This document shows positions 1 to 63,815 of a DNA stretch of 64,000 nucleotides, in pieces. Within the stretch, counting starts at the first letter, position 1; every line of letters begins with the position of its first letter. The notes below the pieces were generated by a model. It worked only from the letters and a program-made list of their open reading frames with translations. It made no database searches and was not told the DNA's origin. This DNA is from Ceratotherium simum simum (lineage: Eukaryota; Chordata; Mammalia; Perissodactyla; Rhinocerotidae), in NCBI RefSeq assembly GCF_000283155.1, contig NW_004454193.1:4851650-4915649 (forward strand), given 5' to 3'. Made by a program: the position numbers and the translations under genes.

Positions 1-37
1 GGGAGAAAAATCAATATTTTGAGAGTTTACTACTTAC

Positions 38-53621
<53,584 letters not shown>

Positions 53622-54029
53622 CTATCCGCGGAGAAAAGAATATTCAAATAAAATCTTTGCAAGTTATAACATTATAACTATGCAATGGAATGAACCCAAT
53701 AAAATGAATAAGGCACTAGAACTTTAATGGGCATCTTATTGCCCACATGTGCTGCTTGAAGAAGACGAAAGCTTCTATTTTAAAAGAAATACTACATTCA
53801 ATCACGGAGACAGTGTTGCTTTCAACAGTATGTTTCCTATAGTTTGCTTAAGAAATGAGGTAAGATTATCATTCTTCCTTCTCTTTTCTTCTTATTCCTC
53901 TATCTGAAACAAAATAAACTCCCCCAAATTTAAGAAATACCTCTTCTCCATACCCCATCCCCTTCTCTGCACTCGAAAGAATGTAGGTATCTTGGAAAAA
54001 ACTCAGGTTAGGAACTTGATTCAAATGAT

Positions 54030-54200
54030 TGTTCTATTACTTACTAGCTGGTCAAGTCACCCAATCTTGCTGAGCTTCAGTTCCTTAATTTTAAAAATGG
54101 AGAAATAATAACTATCTCACAGAGTTATTCTAAGGGTTGGTGAGATGCTAAATTAAAAGCATTTAGCACATTGGCCTGGGATGTCAATATTACTTGAATA
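54030..54200 (+). repeat. MIR SINE
   Basis: TTACTAGCTGGTCAAGTCAC, GAGCTTCAGTTCCTTAATTT, AAAATGGAGAAATAATAAC and GCATTTAGCACATTGGCCTG are MIR sense elements. Confidence 0.75.
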
Positions 54201-54584
54201 TTAATTTTCAGCTCGATGCACAAATGAGTGGGAAGTTCCAAGTTTCGTAAAAGAGGATTCATAAATTTACCAACTGGGTTTGTTTTTGTTCTGTCCTGTC
54301 TTTGTTGCCATTAGGCCTAGGTCCCAGAGCTTCCTACCTTAACACACTGGTTGTCCAGCTAATTTTGGCATTTTTACAGTTTCTCTTCTTCACAGAGATG
54401 CACTACAGTAACTTAGTTTTCTATGTGGATGTGAGCAGTCCATGCAACGTCTAGTATGCAGGAAAAAAAAAAAAGGATTTTACATTTTCATTTCAATCTA
54501 CCCAGAAAGCCAAATGCAAGCTACCAATGAAGATGCCCTAAGGCAGAGGTTCTCAAACTCTAGAATGTTGGTCCTAGAATGTAA

Positions 54585-54690
54585 ACTCCAACAGAATAGC
54601 AAGATTTTGTCTTGTCTACCTCTATATTCTCACAGGCTGCCACAGAGCTCCGCACATGGCAGGCATTCACTAAACAGCGGTTGACTGAAT
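54585..54690 (+). mobile_element. L2 tail fragment
   Basis: GAATGTAAACTCCAACAGAA, CAGAGCTCCGCACATGGCAG and GGTTGACTGAATGACTGG follow the L2 3' tail. The flanking GAGGTTCTCAAACTC (54546) and GGTTGAGAACC (54821) look like hAT inverted ends, so it may lie within a hAT remnant. Confidence 0.5.
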
Positions 54691-55019
54691 GACTGGAGTC
54701 CATGGGGCTGAATCAGGGTCTGTGGACCCAGAGATGGTCCACAAAATCTTGTACGCATATGTGTATATGCAATATCTTTTAGGAAGAGGGTTTATAACTT
54801 TTACTATAACTCATCAAAGGTTGAGAACCATCGCATTTTGCTGTGACATAAACAGCTAACAGACATATGCCTGGGAGATCATCTACTTCTTTTGGAAACA
54901 CTACGACAGACAAGGTCAACTTTAGGAACTAAATTTTCAAGAAGTTCAAACAGTGAACACTTGTGAAAATGATACCTTTCCATGATAGAGTGATGGTAGC
55001 TTTTATAATAATAACAATA

Positions 55020-55215
55020 ATGATGATAAAGGTGTTAGTTCTTGAATGCATACTAAAATGTGCCAGGCACTCTTCTAAGTGCTCTGCTTATATGAATTAA
55101 TCAAATATCTCACAATATCCCTGTGAGGTTGTTATTCAAATGATGCCTACGTTACAAATGAAGAAACTGAGACACAGCTTAGGTAACTTGCCCAAGGTCA
55201 TAAATCTAAGAGGTA
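55020..55215 (-). repeat. MIR SINE (antisense)
   Basis: Complementary MIR order: GTGCCAGGCACTCTTCTAAG, ATATCCCTGTGAGGTTGTTA, ACAAATGAAGAAACTGAGAC, ACTTGCCCAAGGTCATAAA. Confidence 0.78.
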
Positions 55216-55369
55216 GTCGTCCTATTTTTGATTGTCACAACTGGGAAGGAGGTGGGGTGTTACTGGCATCTAGAGGCCAGAGATAATGCTAAACCTCCTA
55301 CAGTGCACTGGAACCACAACAAAGAATTATCTGCCCCAAAATGTTAATAGTGTGGAGGCTGAAATCCTG

Positions 55370-55800
55370 CACAATGCCACAATGCCTCTCCACCACCAAC
55401 TCAGGCCTCCCTGTTCACTATGCTCCACTCACACCCCTCTCCTTTAGGTTCCCAAATCCAGGGTACCCTTGTCTTGCTCAACGCCTTTGCATTAGTTGGC
55501 TCCTCATTCTTCAGGGCTCGTTCTCAAATGTCACTTCCTCAAAGAGGCCTTCCCTGATCATCCTATGTTAGAGTATTCTTCCTCCCAATTTCATCACTGC
55601 TTATTTCTTTTACAGCAATCATCTCTAACTGAAATTATCTTATTTGTTTACTGGTTCATTACTAGTTTGCCTTCACTAATAAAGTATAAGCATCTTGAGA
55701 CTGTTATGTCCTGTTCACAACTGGTCGGGAACAGTGCCTAGCACACGGTGGGCACCAACATTAATATTTAATGAAAAAATAAATGAATACCTGGCATTGA
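55370..55800 (+). mobile_element. L2 3' end
   Basis: CGCCTTTGCATTAGTTGGC, CAAATGTCACTTCCTCAAAG, AGGCCTTCCCTGATCATCCT and CAGTGCCTAGCACACGGTGG are L2 3' signatures. It ends near AATGAAAAAATAAATGAATA. Confidence 0.75.
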
Positions 55801-56249
55801 GACTAAAATAGTAAACAAAGTCTCCACTTCTATGGAATTAATAGGTTATGAAGTAATCAGACAATAATTATAATTAAGCAAACAATAGGCCTGTACACAG
55901 GAGGCGGCTTAGGGTCTACCAACCAACTCCTAACCCAGGGCAAAAACGGCGTTCAAGTGACCTTCTACTTGAAGAAGGACTTGGATAGGGATGGCAACTA
56001 GCATCAACTCTCAACAGCGAGGGCTTAGGGCTAGGATATAAAATTTCAAACCGGTCCTGGGCGTGGGGATAATGGGCGGGCTGTGATTCAGGCCTGAGGA
56101 TGTGGAGGCGTCTCGCGCTGGGCTGCTTTTCCCGCGAGCAGAACTCTAGGGCCCTTTCCACGCCGTAGCGCCGACCCCAGCACCCCCGCTCTCGCCGCAG
56201 GTGGAGGGTGGGGCACCTCCAACCCTCTCTCCTCCCCCAGAGTACTCAC

Positions 56250-56300
56250 CATCACTCTCTCCCCGCCGCTAGCTACCGTTGCTATAGCGCCGACGGCGTG
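56250..56300 (-). other. RPGRIP1L: RPGRIP1L non-coding exon 1 (3' edge defined, 5' edge estimated)
   Basis: On the minus strand a sequence ending in GATG is followed at 56249 by a strong donor, gtgagt. Splicing to the acceptor at 53622 gives a leader in which GCC precedes the ATG at 53618. The transcription start cannot be read from sequence, so the upper boundary is a guess. The exon lies inside the CpG-rich block and next to an X-box-like motif (56278-56291). The donor is clear; its use as the first exon is inferred from the known human gene structure. Confidence 0.7.
56278..56291. promoter_or_regulatory. X-box-like (RFX) site next to RPGRIP1L exon 1
   Basis: The plus strand reads GTTGCTATAGCGCC. 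The left half (GTTGCT, or AGCAAC on the other strand) fits the RFX half-site and a central AT spacer follows, but the right half is degenerate. RFX factors drive ciliary genes and RPGRIP1L is ciliary, so the position is suggestive. Confidence 0.4.
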
Positions 56301-56349
56301 TCGGGCAGCTGGCCGAGAGGAGCACGGGAAACACGTGGCAGGCCCCGCT

Positions 56350-56368
56350 GCCTCCTGGGAAATGTAGT
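56350..56368 (-). promoter_or_regulatory. ZNF143/THAP11-type (SBS) motif 1
   Basis: On the minus strand the site reads ACTACATTTCCCAGGAGGC. It matches the known SBS pattern ACTACA-nn-TCCCA-nn-RTGC in the ACTACA and TCCCAG core, with the tail GGC instead of TGC. This motif class is common in bidirectional CpG promoters. Binding itself is inferred. Confidence 0.65.
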
Positions 56369-56486
56369 TCTCCTCGGACCCTAGCCCTCTAGCTTGCTGC
56401 GTAGCGGACTACGCTCGCCCAGCTGGCGGACCTGGGAAATTCTCGTGCTGCTAAACCCCCAGGCGCTCCTCGGGCGTCGCCGCCGT

Positions 56487-56505
56487 GCACCCTGGGAGTG
56501 GTAGT
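56487..56505 (-). promoter_or_regulatory. ZNF143/THAP11-type (SBS) motif 2
   Basis: On the minus strand the site reads ACTACCACTCCCAGGGTGC: the TCCCAG core and the GTGC tail are present, and ACTACC replaces ACTACA. It has the same orientation as motif 1 and starts 137 bp from it. Confidence 0.6.
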
Positions 56506-56567
56506 TCTCATGGCTCTGAGGGAGAATGGCGCCGGGCGGGAGCAGGACGCCGAGAGAACTACATGCA

Positions 56568-56577
56568 GGGGGCGGGG
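56568..56577 (+). promoter_or_regulatory. GC box (Sp/KLF) upstream of FTO ATG
   Basis: The sequence GGGGGCGGGG lies 56 bp before the FTO start codon, just after an ACTACATGC stretch (56558-56566) that resembles part of an SBS motif. Standard Sp1/KLF-type box; function inferred. Confidence 0.5.
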
Positions 56578-56632
56578 TCCAGAGCAAGGGATCTACGCGG
56601 CTAGCAGTGGCGAAGGCGGCTGAAGCGGCAGC

Positions 56633-56677
56633 ATGAAGCGGACTCCGACCGCCGAGGAACGAGAGCGCGAAGCTAAG
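56633..56677 (+). CDS. FTO: FTO coding exon 1 (residues 1-15)
   Basis: ATG at 56633 opens MKRTPTAEEREREAK, identical to the N-terminus of human FTO as I remember it. A donor, gtatgt, follows directly at 56678, where the human first coding exon also ends. FTO is a nuclear Fe(II)/2-oxoglutarate-dependent dioxygenase that demethylates N6-methyladenosine and m6Am in RNA. The catalytic double-stranded beta-helix is encoded by later exons outside the window. The 5'UTR (GC-rich, roughly 56560-56632) continues into the shared promoter. Confidence 0.97.
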
Positions 56678-57184
56678 GTATGTTGGGCCCTCCGGCGTCT
56701 GGGATCTTCCGTGCACTTGTAACTAGGGGCAGGGAACCGGAAGGGATTGGTTGGATGGTGAGCGGACGCACGGTCTTAAGCCAAGGGATGACAGGGCCTT
56801 GTCAGCAAGGGAGCCAGAGACATTGAGGTGTATGAATTGGTGCTGCTCAGGATGCAGGCCTAGTCCTGTTGGATCGCAAATGAGAATCAAGACACTCATT
56901 TCCTTGTCCTACTTCTGCACCTGATTCCTTGGCTAATTTGTAGCTACCCTTCTGCCTTAGTTTACCGTGCTCTCAGATGACTGTGATCATATTAATTTCT
57001 GGGGACTGAGGTTGGTTTAGATGAAATATGTGTGCGGTCAGATGTGTTTGTTTGAAACGGTTGTCTCAGTGGCCGGCTGATACGTTCTATGTCTTCAGCA
57101 CAGCGGATATGAATCTTTCACTACAGTCTTATTTTCTGCTTTTGGGGTTCAGCTTCTGGTAGTTGCCATTCCATGGGATGACAA

Positions 57185-57365
57185 TAATAATAGCAATAGC
57201 GATTCATTTTTTTAGCGTTTGTCACGTGTCAGGCTCTGCATTAAGTTCATAATATTTGTGTTATTTCATATTCTTATCACAGCAGATTACAAGATAGGTA
57301 TTATACAGATGGAGTATTAACAGTCCTGTTTTACAGATGAAGATTTGAGGCTCAGAAGAACTGAG
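57185..57365 (-). repeat. MIR SINE (antisense)
   Basis: CACGTGTCAGGCTCTGCATT, then TTTTACAGATGAAGATTTGA and GGCTCAGAAGAACTGAG, the antisense MIR order. Confidence 0.7.
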
Positions 57366-57369
57366 TGTT

Positions 57370-57905
57370 TTCCATTCCCTCATTCCCAAAATCAAGTCCT
57401 ATTGATTTGTCTAAATTTGTTGGTAATTTGTCTGCTTTTTTCCATCTCCACCACCTTGGACCAAGCTACCATTATCTCTTTAATGAGCTGTTACGATTGT
57501 CTCCTCATTGGTCTGTAGTCACTCTACACCCTAACACTCCTTTGTCCCCTTCTCGCCCTCCTTCCACACAACCAGTCTCTTCTCCACACGGTGGCTGTGA
57601 TCTTTTCAAAATGCAGATCTAATCCTGCCCCTTTCCTTCTTCCCTTCTCTGCCAACCACCTGGTTAAAAATCTTCCATGGCTTTCTGTTGCTCTTAGGAT
57701 AAAGACAAAACTTCACATGGCATACAATGTCCTGTATGGTCTGGACCCTGCTTGCTTCCACAGTCTCATTGGACGTGACATTCTCCCTGCTCTCTGCCCA
57801 TCAACCACTTTAGCCTTCTTAAAAGTCCCACTTTCCTGTGTGTTAATCTGGTTACAGGGCCTTTACACGTGCTATTTGTTGCCTGCTCTATATTAGGCAG
57901 ATGTT
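57370..57905 (+). mobile_element. L2 fragment
   Basis: ACCAAGCTACCATTATCTC, TCTCCTCATTGGTCTGTAG, AAATCTTCCATGGCTTTC, AGGATAAAGACAAAACTTCA and TACAATGTCCTGTATGGTC follow the L2 reverse-transcriptase/3' region. Frames are broken. Confidence 0.75.
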
Positions 57906-59025
57906 GGAAGTGAGGACCAGTGGTAAATAAAACAGACACAATTCTTGCTCTTGCAGAAGTTAGAGTCTTGTCAGTGAGTTTGTTTTAGAGCCATACCTCT
58001 ATGGATGTAAAATGTAAAATCTGCTCTATATAACCTGAGTTTAGCAAGGTTTCACCAGGGACCTGAAGCTTCCATGCTTGAGTCTGTATGTGATATGGGC
58101 AGCATGCTGAAGATGGGTACAAAGGGAAAAGATCCTTCTGCATAGGTCTACAACAGTGCAAAGAAGCAAATGTCATGCGATGGCATTGTGAGTGATGTCT
58201 TTCTCACCTTTTGGGTTTACATTTAAAGTTATTAATTTATTCTGTAAAGATTTATTTAGCACTTGTTATTTACCAGATACTGGGATTATGGTTTTGGCTA
58301 AGTAGAATCCCTGTACTTTATTTTATTTATGCAGTCAACTTTATTGAGGTATAATTTACATACCACAGTTTGCACCCACTTATAGTGTACAATTTGATGA
58401 GTTTTGACAGATATATACACCTGCGAAACCACCACCATAGTTGACATAGAGGACATTTCAGTCCCTTCCAGAAATTTCCTTTTGCTGATTTGCAGTCAGT
58501 CTCTTCTCCCAGCTTGGCTCCCAAGCAACCACTGATATGTTTTCTGTCGATGTACACTCGATGATGTTTGCGCAATGGCGAAATCACCTAATGATGCATT
58601 TCTCAGAATGTTTCCGTGTCATTAAGCAATGCAGGACTGTAATCTGTTCTTTGTTCTCAAGATTTGCCTTTTCTGGAGATTTCATATAAATGGAATCAGG
58701 CAATACGTGGGCTTTTGCTTCTTTCACCTAGCATAATATTTTTGAGGTTCATCCATGTTGTAGTGTGTATCAGTACTTTGTTCCTTTTTATTACTGAATA
58801 ATATAGTATTCCAGTGTCTGAATATACCACATTTTGTTTAATCCATTCACTAGTTGGTGGATATTTGCGTTGTTTCCACTTCTTGGCTATTATGAAAAAT
58901 GCTGCTATGAACATTCACATTCCATATGGACATATGTTTTCATTTCTCTTGGGTAGATACCTAGGAGTGGACTTGCTGGATCTTATGGTAAATCTGTGTT
59001 TAACATTTTAAGAAACTGCTCTGTT

Positions 59026-59394
59026 TGTTATGTTCTGAATGTTTGTGTGCCCCCAAAATTCTTATGTTGAAATCCTAACCCCCAAGGTAATGGTATCAGG
59101 AGTAGGGCCTTTTTGGAGGTGATTCGGTGATTAGGAACGGGGTTAGTGCCCTTAAAAAAGAGGCCTGAGAGAGCTCCCTCACCCCCCTGCCGTGTGAGAA
59201 TACAACAAGAAACTGGGGGTCTGCAACACGGAAGAGGGCCCGCAACCCGGAAGAGGGCCCTCACTGGAACCCAACCATGCTGGCACCCAGATCTTGGACT
59301 TCCAGCCTCCAGAACTGTGAGCAATGAATTTCTGCTGTTTGTAAGCCACCCAGTCTATGATATTTTGTTATAGCAGCCCAAGAAGACTAAGACA
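59026..59394 (+). mobile_element. Solo LTR of MLT1A type (ERVL-MaLR)
   Basis: Begins TGTTATGTTCTGAATGTTTG and ends in GACTAAGACA, with the TG...CA termini of an LTR and the typical internal CTTGGACTTCCAGCCTCCAG. About 369 bp. Flanks CTGTT and TTGTT fit a 5-bp target duplication with one change. No internal viral genes are present. An old retroviral relic inside the antisense L1. Confidence 0.8.
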
Positions 59395-59829
59395 TTGTTT
59401 TCCAGTGTGAATGCACCATTTTACACTCCCACCAGCATAGTTTGAGGGTTCCGGTTTCTTCACATCCTTGTCATCTCTTGTTATTGCCTGTCTTTTTGAT
59501 TATAGCCATCTTAGTGGGTGTGAAGTGGCATCTCGTTGTGGTTTTGATTTTCATTTCCCTGATGTCTCATGATCCTGAGCTGCTTCTCATGTGTTTATTG
59601 ACCATGTATGTATCTTCTTTTGTGAAGTGTCTGCTCAAATCTTTTGCCCATTTTTTTTTGTTGGGTTATATGTCTTCTTAACATTAAATGTTATGAGTTC
59701 TTTATATTTTCTAGATATAAGTCCATTGTCAGCGATACGTATTGTGAACATTGTCTCCCATTCTTTACTTTACTTAATGGTCTTTTGAAGAGCAAAAGTA
59801 TTTAATTTTGATAAAGGTCCAATTTATCG

Positions 59830-60068
59830 ATATTTCTTTTTATTTTTTTTGTAATTTTATTTATTTATTTTTCCCCCCAAAGCCCCAGTAGGTAGTTGTA
59901 TGTCATAGCTGCGCATCCTTCTAGTTGCTGTATGTGGGACGCTGCCCCAGCATGGCCGGAGAAGCGGTGCGTCGGTGCGCGACCGGGATCCGAACCTGGG
60001 CCGCCAGCAGCGGAGCGCGCGCACTTAACCACTAAGCCACGGGGCCGGCCCTCAATATTTCTTTTTAT
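59830..60068 (-). mobile_element. Young ERE SINE (antisense) inside an antisense L1
   Basis: Body 59844-60054, ending CACGGGGCCGGCCC; very CpG-rich head (GCGCGCGCAC), little decayed. Flanking ATATTTCTTTTTAT is identical at 59830-59843 and 60055-60068. It lies in FTO intron 1. Confidence 0.92.
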
Positions 60069-60484
60069 GATTCATGCTTTTTATATTGCATCTATGAAAT
60101 CTTTACCTATCCCGAGGTCACAGAGATTTCTCCTTTGCTTTTTAAAGTAAGCTTTATCATTCCCATAATGAGTAATTGCTTTTGGCTTTCCTTTTCTCTT
60201 TGAAATTACTTAGATTATATTTTCTTCTTGTTATTGCTTATGCTATAGACTTTTATACAGTTTCCAATTCTGGAGGGTGAATAAAAGGGTTGGACTAACT
60301 ATTACCTAGCTTTCCATGATGACATTTAGTTAATGTGTGACAGCATAAGAAAACACAAAGTGTATTCATGCATTTTTAAAATGAATTTTTCTTGTAAGGC
60401 TTATGGTGAATGGTCCATATTAGTATTTGATAGGCTGAGTTAGAACCATGGCCTCTAAAATTTCCTTGCTGTTGGGATAAAGGG

Positions 60485-60870
60485 TTGGCACCCTGTGCCT
60501 CAGTTTCTCCAGCTAGAAAATAGAGTCAAGAATAGCTGTTTCAAGGGGCCGGCCCAGTGGCACAAGTGGTTAAGCGCGCACGCTCCGCTGTGGCGGCCCC
60601 GGGGTTCACCAGTTTGGATCCTGGGCGCGCAGGGACGCACCACTTGTCAAGCCATGCTGTGGCGGCATCCCATATAAAGTGGAGGAAGATGGCCATGGAT
60701 GTATTAGACCAGGGCCAGTCTTCCTCAGCAAAAAAAGAGGAGGATTGGCAGATGTTAGCTCAGGGCCGATGTTCCTCACAAAAAAAAAAAAAAAAAGAAT
60801 AGCTGCTTTTATGGGTTGCTGTGAGAATCCACAGTGATTGGGTTTGTACCGAGGACAGAATAGGTATGGC
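60485..60870 (+). repeat. MIR SINE split by an ERE
   Basis: Left piece 60485-60544 (CCTGTGCCTCAGTTTCTCC) and right piece 60795-60870 (GCTTTTATGGGTTGCTGTGA) read as one MIR once the ERE is removed. Confidence 0.6.
60528..60809 (+). mobile_element. Young ERE SINE splitting a MIR
   Basis: Body 60545-60794, starting GGGGCCGGCCCAGTGGC, with CpG-rich head, two GAGGA tail units and an A17-type tail. Flanks AAGAATAGCTGTTTC (60528) and AAGAATAGCTGCTTT (60795) match at 13 of 15 positions. The flanks together read as a MIR. Confidence 0.9.
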
Positions 60871-60929
60871 CGTGATTGGTTTGGTTGCTTTAAGGGCCCT
60901 CTGCTGGCACAGGGCTGCCCCCCATGCTT

Positions 60930-61480
60930 TTTTTTTTTTTTTTTCCAGATGACATAATTTATTTTTTGAAATGACTTAAAATTTATAGACGAGCTGTAAG
61001 AGTAGAACAAAGAGCTCTCATAGACCTATCATCCAGCTTCACAAGTTAACATCTTGTCACATTCACTCTATTGCTCTCATATACACATGAACCATTATTT
61101 TATTTTTTTTATGAACCATTACAGAGTAAGTTGGAGACATCAATCCTTTTTACCCATAAATACTTCAGCATGTATTTCCTAAGAATAAGGACACTCTCTT
61201 ACATATAAACATGCTCACTTGTCAATTTCAGAAAAGTTAACATTGATAAAATACTCTTATTTAATCCAAAGTCCATATTTAAATTTTGCTAATTGTCCTA
61301 ATAATATCTTTTATAGCATCATTATGACATTTATGATGAGTAAGCCATTGACATTTGTGATGAGTACAGGCTATTTGTTTTGTACAATGTCCCTGTGTTC
61401 TTATTTGTCTGATATTTCCTTATTGATTAGGTTCAGATTATGCATTTTTGGCATCTATATTTTTGAGGAAAGATGAGGGC
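60930..61480. mobile_element. Old L1-like stretch
   Basis: Phrases such as GAACCATTATTTTA, GTACAATGTCCCTGTG and TTAGGTTCAGATTATGCATT resemble an old L1M segment often found in mammalian introns. Subfamily and orientation are not certain. Confidence 0.4.
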
Positions 61481-61754
61481 CACCAAAGATCACAAATTTA
61501 CAGCTCACATACTCATCCTGCCTGTAGATGTGATTTTGGCCCAGATGAACTGTTTGAAAGTTTCTGAATTATTTTCTAATATTTAAAAGTTGAGAGATTT
61601 CATAAAAATCTAGATATCTGGCTGCCTTGAGAAACGCGACTGTCTGGCAACCTGGGCATGCCTTTCACTAACCAGAGCTGAACGGTGGCTCCCCCTTTAG
61701 AGGGGAAATGTGCTTGTACTCTGCCACACTTCAGCTTCGCCTGTTTGGTCACAG

Positions 61755-61965
61755 CATCGTGGTGTAGAGTATGGGGCTTTAGAGGCAGACTCCTGGAATT
61801 AAATCCTGCTTCATCGCTTACTCGGGCAAGCAGCTTAACTTTTCTGAACCTCAATTTCCTCATCTGTAAAATTGTGTTGATATTTATGGTTGTGGTGAGG
61901 ATCAAGTGAGATATTTGTAAAGCACCTAGTACATTCCTGGCACATGGTAAAAGTAAATGTTGTTG
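61755..61965 (+). repeat. MIR SINE
   Basis: GTGGTGTAGAGTATGGGGC, CTCCTGGAATTAAATCCTGC, CTCAATTTCCTCATCTGTAA, GTGGTGAGGATCAAGTGAG and CATTCCTGGCACATGGTAAA. One of the more complete MIR copies. Confidence 0.8.
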
Positions 61966-63439
61966 TCATTGCCATCATTTCATGGTCATCGTCATCACCA
62001 CCTATCTGATCACAGGAGATATTTAGCCTATATTCAGGACATTCATTCTGTAAACTTATATTGAGTGTCTAATCAGGCAGGTTTTTCCAACTGGGGTTCC
62101 ACTAACTTCTCTCCATTTGTCTCAAATGGTACTAGTTATATACCACCCTTGGGAAAATTGAGAAAATAACTGAACCATTTTCTGTGTTCTGTGGTTCAGA
62201 TGAGGAAGCTGTTAAGTGCCAAGTAGTGTACTCAGCACTGAGGACACAAAGGTAAATATGGCAGATTTGGTGCCATGGAACTGGCTGCCTTTCCATGGAA
62301 GGTAGGTAATTAAGCAAGTACCAATAGTAGAGTGGTGAGTTTAATATGGGAGCAGGACATGGTAGCAAGGAGGATCTAATGTGATGTGGAGGTCAAGGAA
62401 TTCCTTCCTCAGGAAGATCTATTTAACCTGGTCTAGGGGTCATGGAATTCCTTCCTAAGATCTCTTTAAGGGTATATCCCTATGAGAGGCTCAGGACTCC
62501 TTGAGAGGTTGTTCAGAAATATTAGAACTGTTCTTTAGTTGTGGAATGAAAAGGCGTGGATGTTGAATTCCAGGTCAGCTTCCAAGGTTCTTATGCTGGC
62601 TTGGGTGAGATCATCTTTTTTAAAAATATTGAAAATAGAACTAGTTTAAATTTATTGCTGAGAGGGTTATACACTTAATAGGAACATAATAATTTTGTTT
62701 AAGTAATGTACATTTTTATCAGTGAAGGAATATATCCAGAATAGATAAACTTGGTGTTTCATATAAAAATCATTAAAACTCTTCTGTTTTTGGTGATGAT
62801 TGTCTTAGTATCATTTAACAAGGTAAATCTTATGTTATAAGGTCTAATTAGTTATGAATATAAGAACTCAGTAAGAGGACGTTTGTTATTTATGTATGTA
62901 CCCACTTGGTCTTTTTACCTCAATTTGTTTTATTTTTTGCAGTTTGACATTTTAGTGAGGTTCTGAGAAGGTTCTTTCAGTCCCTACTTTTTCCCTGGGT
63001 CATCTGGGATTATTTTACCAGTTTATCTGATGGTAATTTAGGAAACTAGATGTAGAACATTTTTGGTGATGGGCCAATGATCAGGAGACTTAAAAAATTT
63101 AAACTTCACCTGACAAATTCTACTCTGTGTTTTTTTTCCAAAGTCTATCTTTATCTTTTGTTTGCTCTCTCTTTTAGTGTATGGGTCAGCCTTTAATCCC
63201 CATTTAGTGGTTTTGCTTGCCTTCAGTAAGTAGAAGAAGGGGTAGTTTATTTGTTCATAGTTTCCAAACCACTTTAAATACCTTCTTTGAAAATTAACCA
63301 ACTAAACCATGGAGTCACAGTGAGTTCTTGTTACTTTCTCTTATTTCCAGGTCTGTTTCTTAACCATCTTAGTGTTGGTTTTGAAAAATAAATTTACCAT
63401 TAGAAAAAAGTGTTAGACGCTTTAAACAACCATTAGCTT

Positions 63440-63815
63440 CTTTGAAGACAGCATTGGTGTCTAATTCATCCTTCCGTCTCTCCACTGTACCTAGCGGAGT
63501 GTCTTGCACATAAGAGACATTTATAAGTGTCTGTTGAAGAGAGATTGAATGATGGAGAGCCTCCAGCATCTGATAGATGTTACGTGTGACCCTTAATTAT
63601 CATACTGGCTCCTTGGCTGCTGATTGGATTTATTGTGGCTGAGTTTAACATCGCAGGTTTTGGCATTTAGACTGTATGCTTCAAGAAAGTAGAGACTAAG
63701 AAAGTAGAGATAACGAAACTTTTGAGTTTTGTTATCACCATTCTATCCCTAGCACTTAACATTGTGCCAGGCACATAGTAAATTTTCCATAAATATTTAT
63801 CGAATGAATGAATGA
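63440..63815 (+). mobile_element. L2-type tail fragments (two)
   Basis: Near 63480-63550: CTCCACTGTACCTAGCGGAG followed by GTCTTGCACATAAGAG. Near 63745-63815: ATCCCTAGCACTTAACATTG, CCAGGCACATAGTAAATT and CGAATGAATGAATGAATT. Both are L2-like tails about 230 bp apart. Confidence 0.6.

Larger units (their letters stand above)
53622..56249 (-). other. RPGRIP1L: RPGRIP1L intron 1
   Basis: Contains a plus-strand MIR (54030-54200), a short L2-type tail (54585-54690), a minus-strand MIR (55020-55215) and an L2 3' fragment (55370-55800). It turns CpG-rich from about 56030. Nothing recognised in 53625-54030. Confidence 0.85.
56030..56760. promoter_or_regulatory. Bidirectional RPGRIP1L/FTO CpG-island promoter
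   Basis: The only GC- and CpG-dense block in an otherwise AT-rich window. It lies between the divergent first exons, with the RPGRIP1L exon 1 donor at 56250 and the FTO start codon at 56633, 383 bp apart. There is no obvious TATA box at either side, as is usual for a housekeeping-type CpG promoter. It holds two ZNF143/THAP11-like motifs, an X-box-like site and a GC box, listed separately. The edges are judged by eye. Confidence 0.85.
58321..60250 (-). mobile_element. Antisense L1 (ORF2/3' end), interrupted twice
   Basis: The plus strand reads as the complement of an L1: ACTTTATTGAGGTATAATTT, then CATCCATGTTGTAGTGTGTA, GAACATTCACATTCCATATG, CACTCCCACCAGCATAG and GTCCATTGTCAGCGATACG. A MaLR LTR (59026-59394) and an ERE (59844-60054) are inserted. 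Open frames on both strands here are decayed L1 or its complement, not FTO. Confidence 0.75.

Noticed and set aside
56381..56716. 111-codon antisense open frame in the CpG island
   Set aside because: GC-rich sequence has few stops by chance; the region is promoter plus FTO exon 1 and the frame is not a known gene.
59442..59788. Hydrophobic open frames resembling membrane proteins
   Set aside because: They are the complement of L1 sequence (T-rich, so Leu/Phe/Val-rich in translation).
60545..60620. tRNA-like A and B boxes (also in the other EREs)
   Set aside because: These belong to the tRNA-derived heads of ERE SINEs; no cloverleaf with acceptor stem and no independent tRNA gene.
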